DNA of 49,331 nucleotides from an uncultured Prevotella sp. Lineage in GTDB: Bacteria; Bacteroidota; Bacteroidia; Bacteroidales; Bacteroidaceae. The notes under the pieces are model-generated. The model was not told the DNA's origin. It saw only the letters and a program-made list of their open reading frames with translations, and searched no databases. Location: contig OMZO01000027.1 in the NCBI GenBank assembly GCA_900315525.1, positions 1 to 49,331 of the forward strand. Reading direction: 5' to 3'. Numbering within the stretch: position 1 is the stretch's first letter; each line of letters opens with the position of its first letter. The position numbers were made by a program, and so were the translations under genes. This document shows, one piece after another, positions 49,331 through 49,331 of the stretch.

Positions 49331-49331
49331 A

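Noticed and set aside
1-49331. CRISPR arrays, insertion sequences, prophage, att sites or replication origin
   Set aside because: No spaced direct repeats, transposase, integrase or phage structural genes were seen, and no clustered DnaA-box pattern with dnaA or related genes.

Overview
The window looks like a chromosomal stretch from a Bacteroidales bacterium, most likely Prevotellaceae. The reasons are: (i) promoters of the Bacteroidota type, TAnnTTTG at -7 with TTTG about 19-20 bases upstream, in front of most transcription units and both tRNAs, with few Shine-Dalgarno sites; (ii) family content such as a TamL-type lipoprotein, DUF4827, DUF2490, DUF3160, GH115/GH105/GH2-like polysaccharide enzymes and MutS2; (iii) a protein ending in the 'VYDLNGRRV...GIYII' tail common in Prevotella secreted proteins. 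No phage, transposase, CRISPR array or rRNA is visible.

Layout. 1-6.7 kb: a plant-glycan cluster (GH29 fucosidase fragment on the minus strand; then GH115, a 32-codon small ORF with its own promoter and terminator, an SGNH hydrolase, GH105 and a GH2-like protein that seems to lack its catalytic motif). 6.7-9.9 kb: exonuclease III, then a VTC-domain / DUF4956 / DUF2490 trio. 9.9-13.6 kb: AldA-type lactaldehyde dehydrogenase and an M13 peptidase, divergent. 13.6-17.7 kb (minus): a translationally coupled operon of sensor kinase with a His/Arg/Pro-rich periplasmic loop, LytTR regulator and DsbD-like reductase. 17.8-19.3 kb: two secreted or lipid-anchored proteins. 19.5-21.2 kb: SulP transporter. 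21.2-22.3 kb: about 1 kb without a convincing protein gene, holding two copies of a 230-270 bp repeat, several hairpins and small-RNA-like units on both strands. 22.3-27.6 kb: PAP2 phosphatase; then on the minus strand a sugar nucleotidyltransferase, NrnA, DUF4827 lipoprotein, GlmM and a small lipoprotein. 27.7-36.5 kb (minus): a three-gene operon of ketosynthase fusion, TamB and TamL, each overlapping the next by 4 bases. 36.6-40.4 kb (minus): secreted VCBS-like protein, DUF3160 lipoprotein and CapA-like protein. 40.5-41.9 kb: MFS transporter and small membrane protein. 41.8-43.9 kb (minus): TetR regulator, FabG and RluA-type pseudouridine synthase. 44.1 kb: initiator tRNA-Met. 44.2-49.1 kb (minus): M48 peptidase, LemA, lytic transglycosylase and MutS2. 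49.2 kb: tRNA-Ser(UGA).

How the genes work together. The glycan enzymes would trim acidic and fucosylated side chains from plant polysaccharides, and AldA could oxidise the lactaldehyde that fucose or rhamnose breakdown yields. Much of the rest is envelope biology: outer-membrane assembly (TamB/TamL), periplasmic thiol reduction (DsbD under a coupled two-component system), peptidoglycan precursor supply (GlmM) and turnover (lytic transglycosylase). The least explained parts are the 1-kb repeat region, the ketosynthase-TamB-TamL operon, the His-rich sensor operon and the 32-codon ORF. Functions come from recognisable motifs only; no database search was possible.
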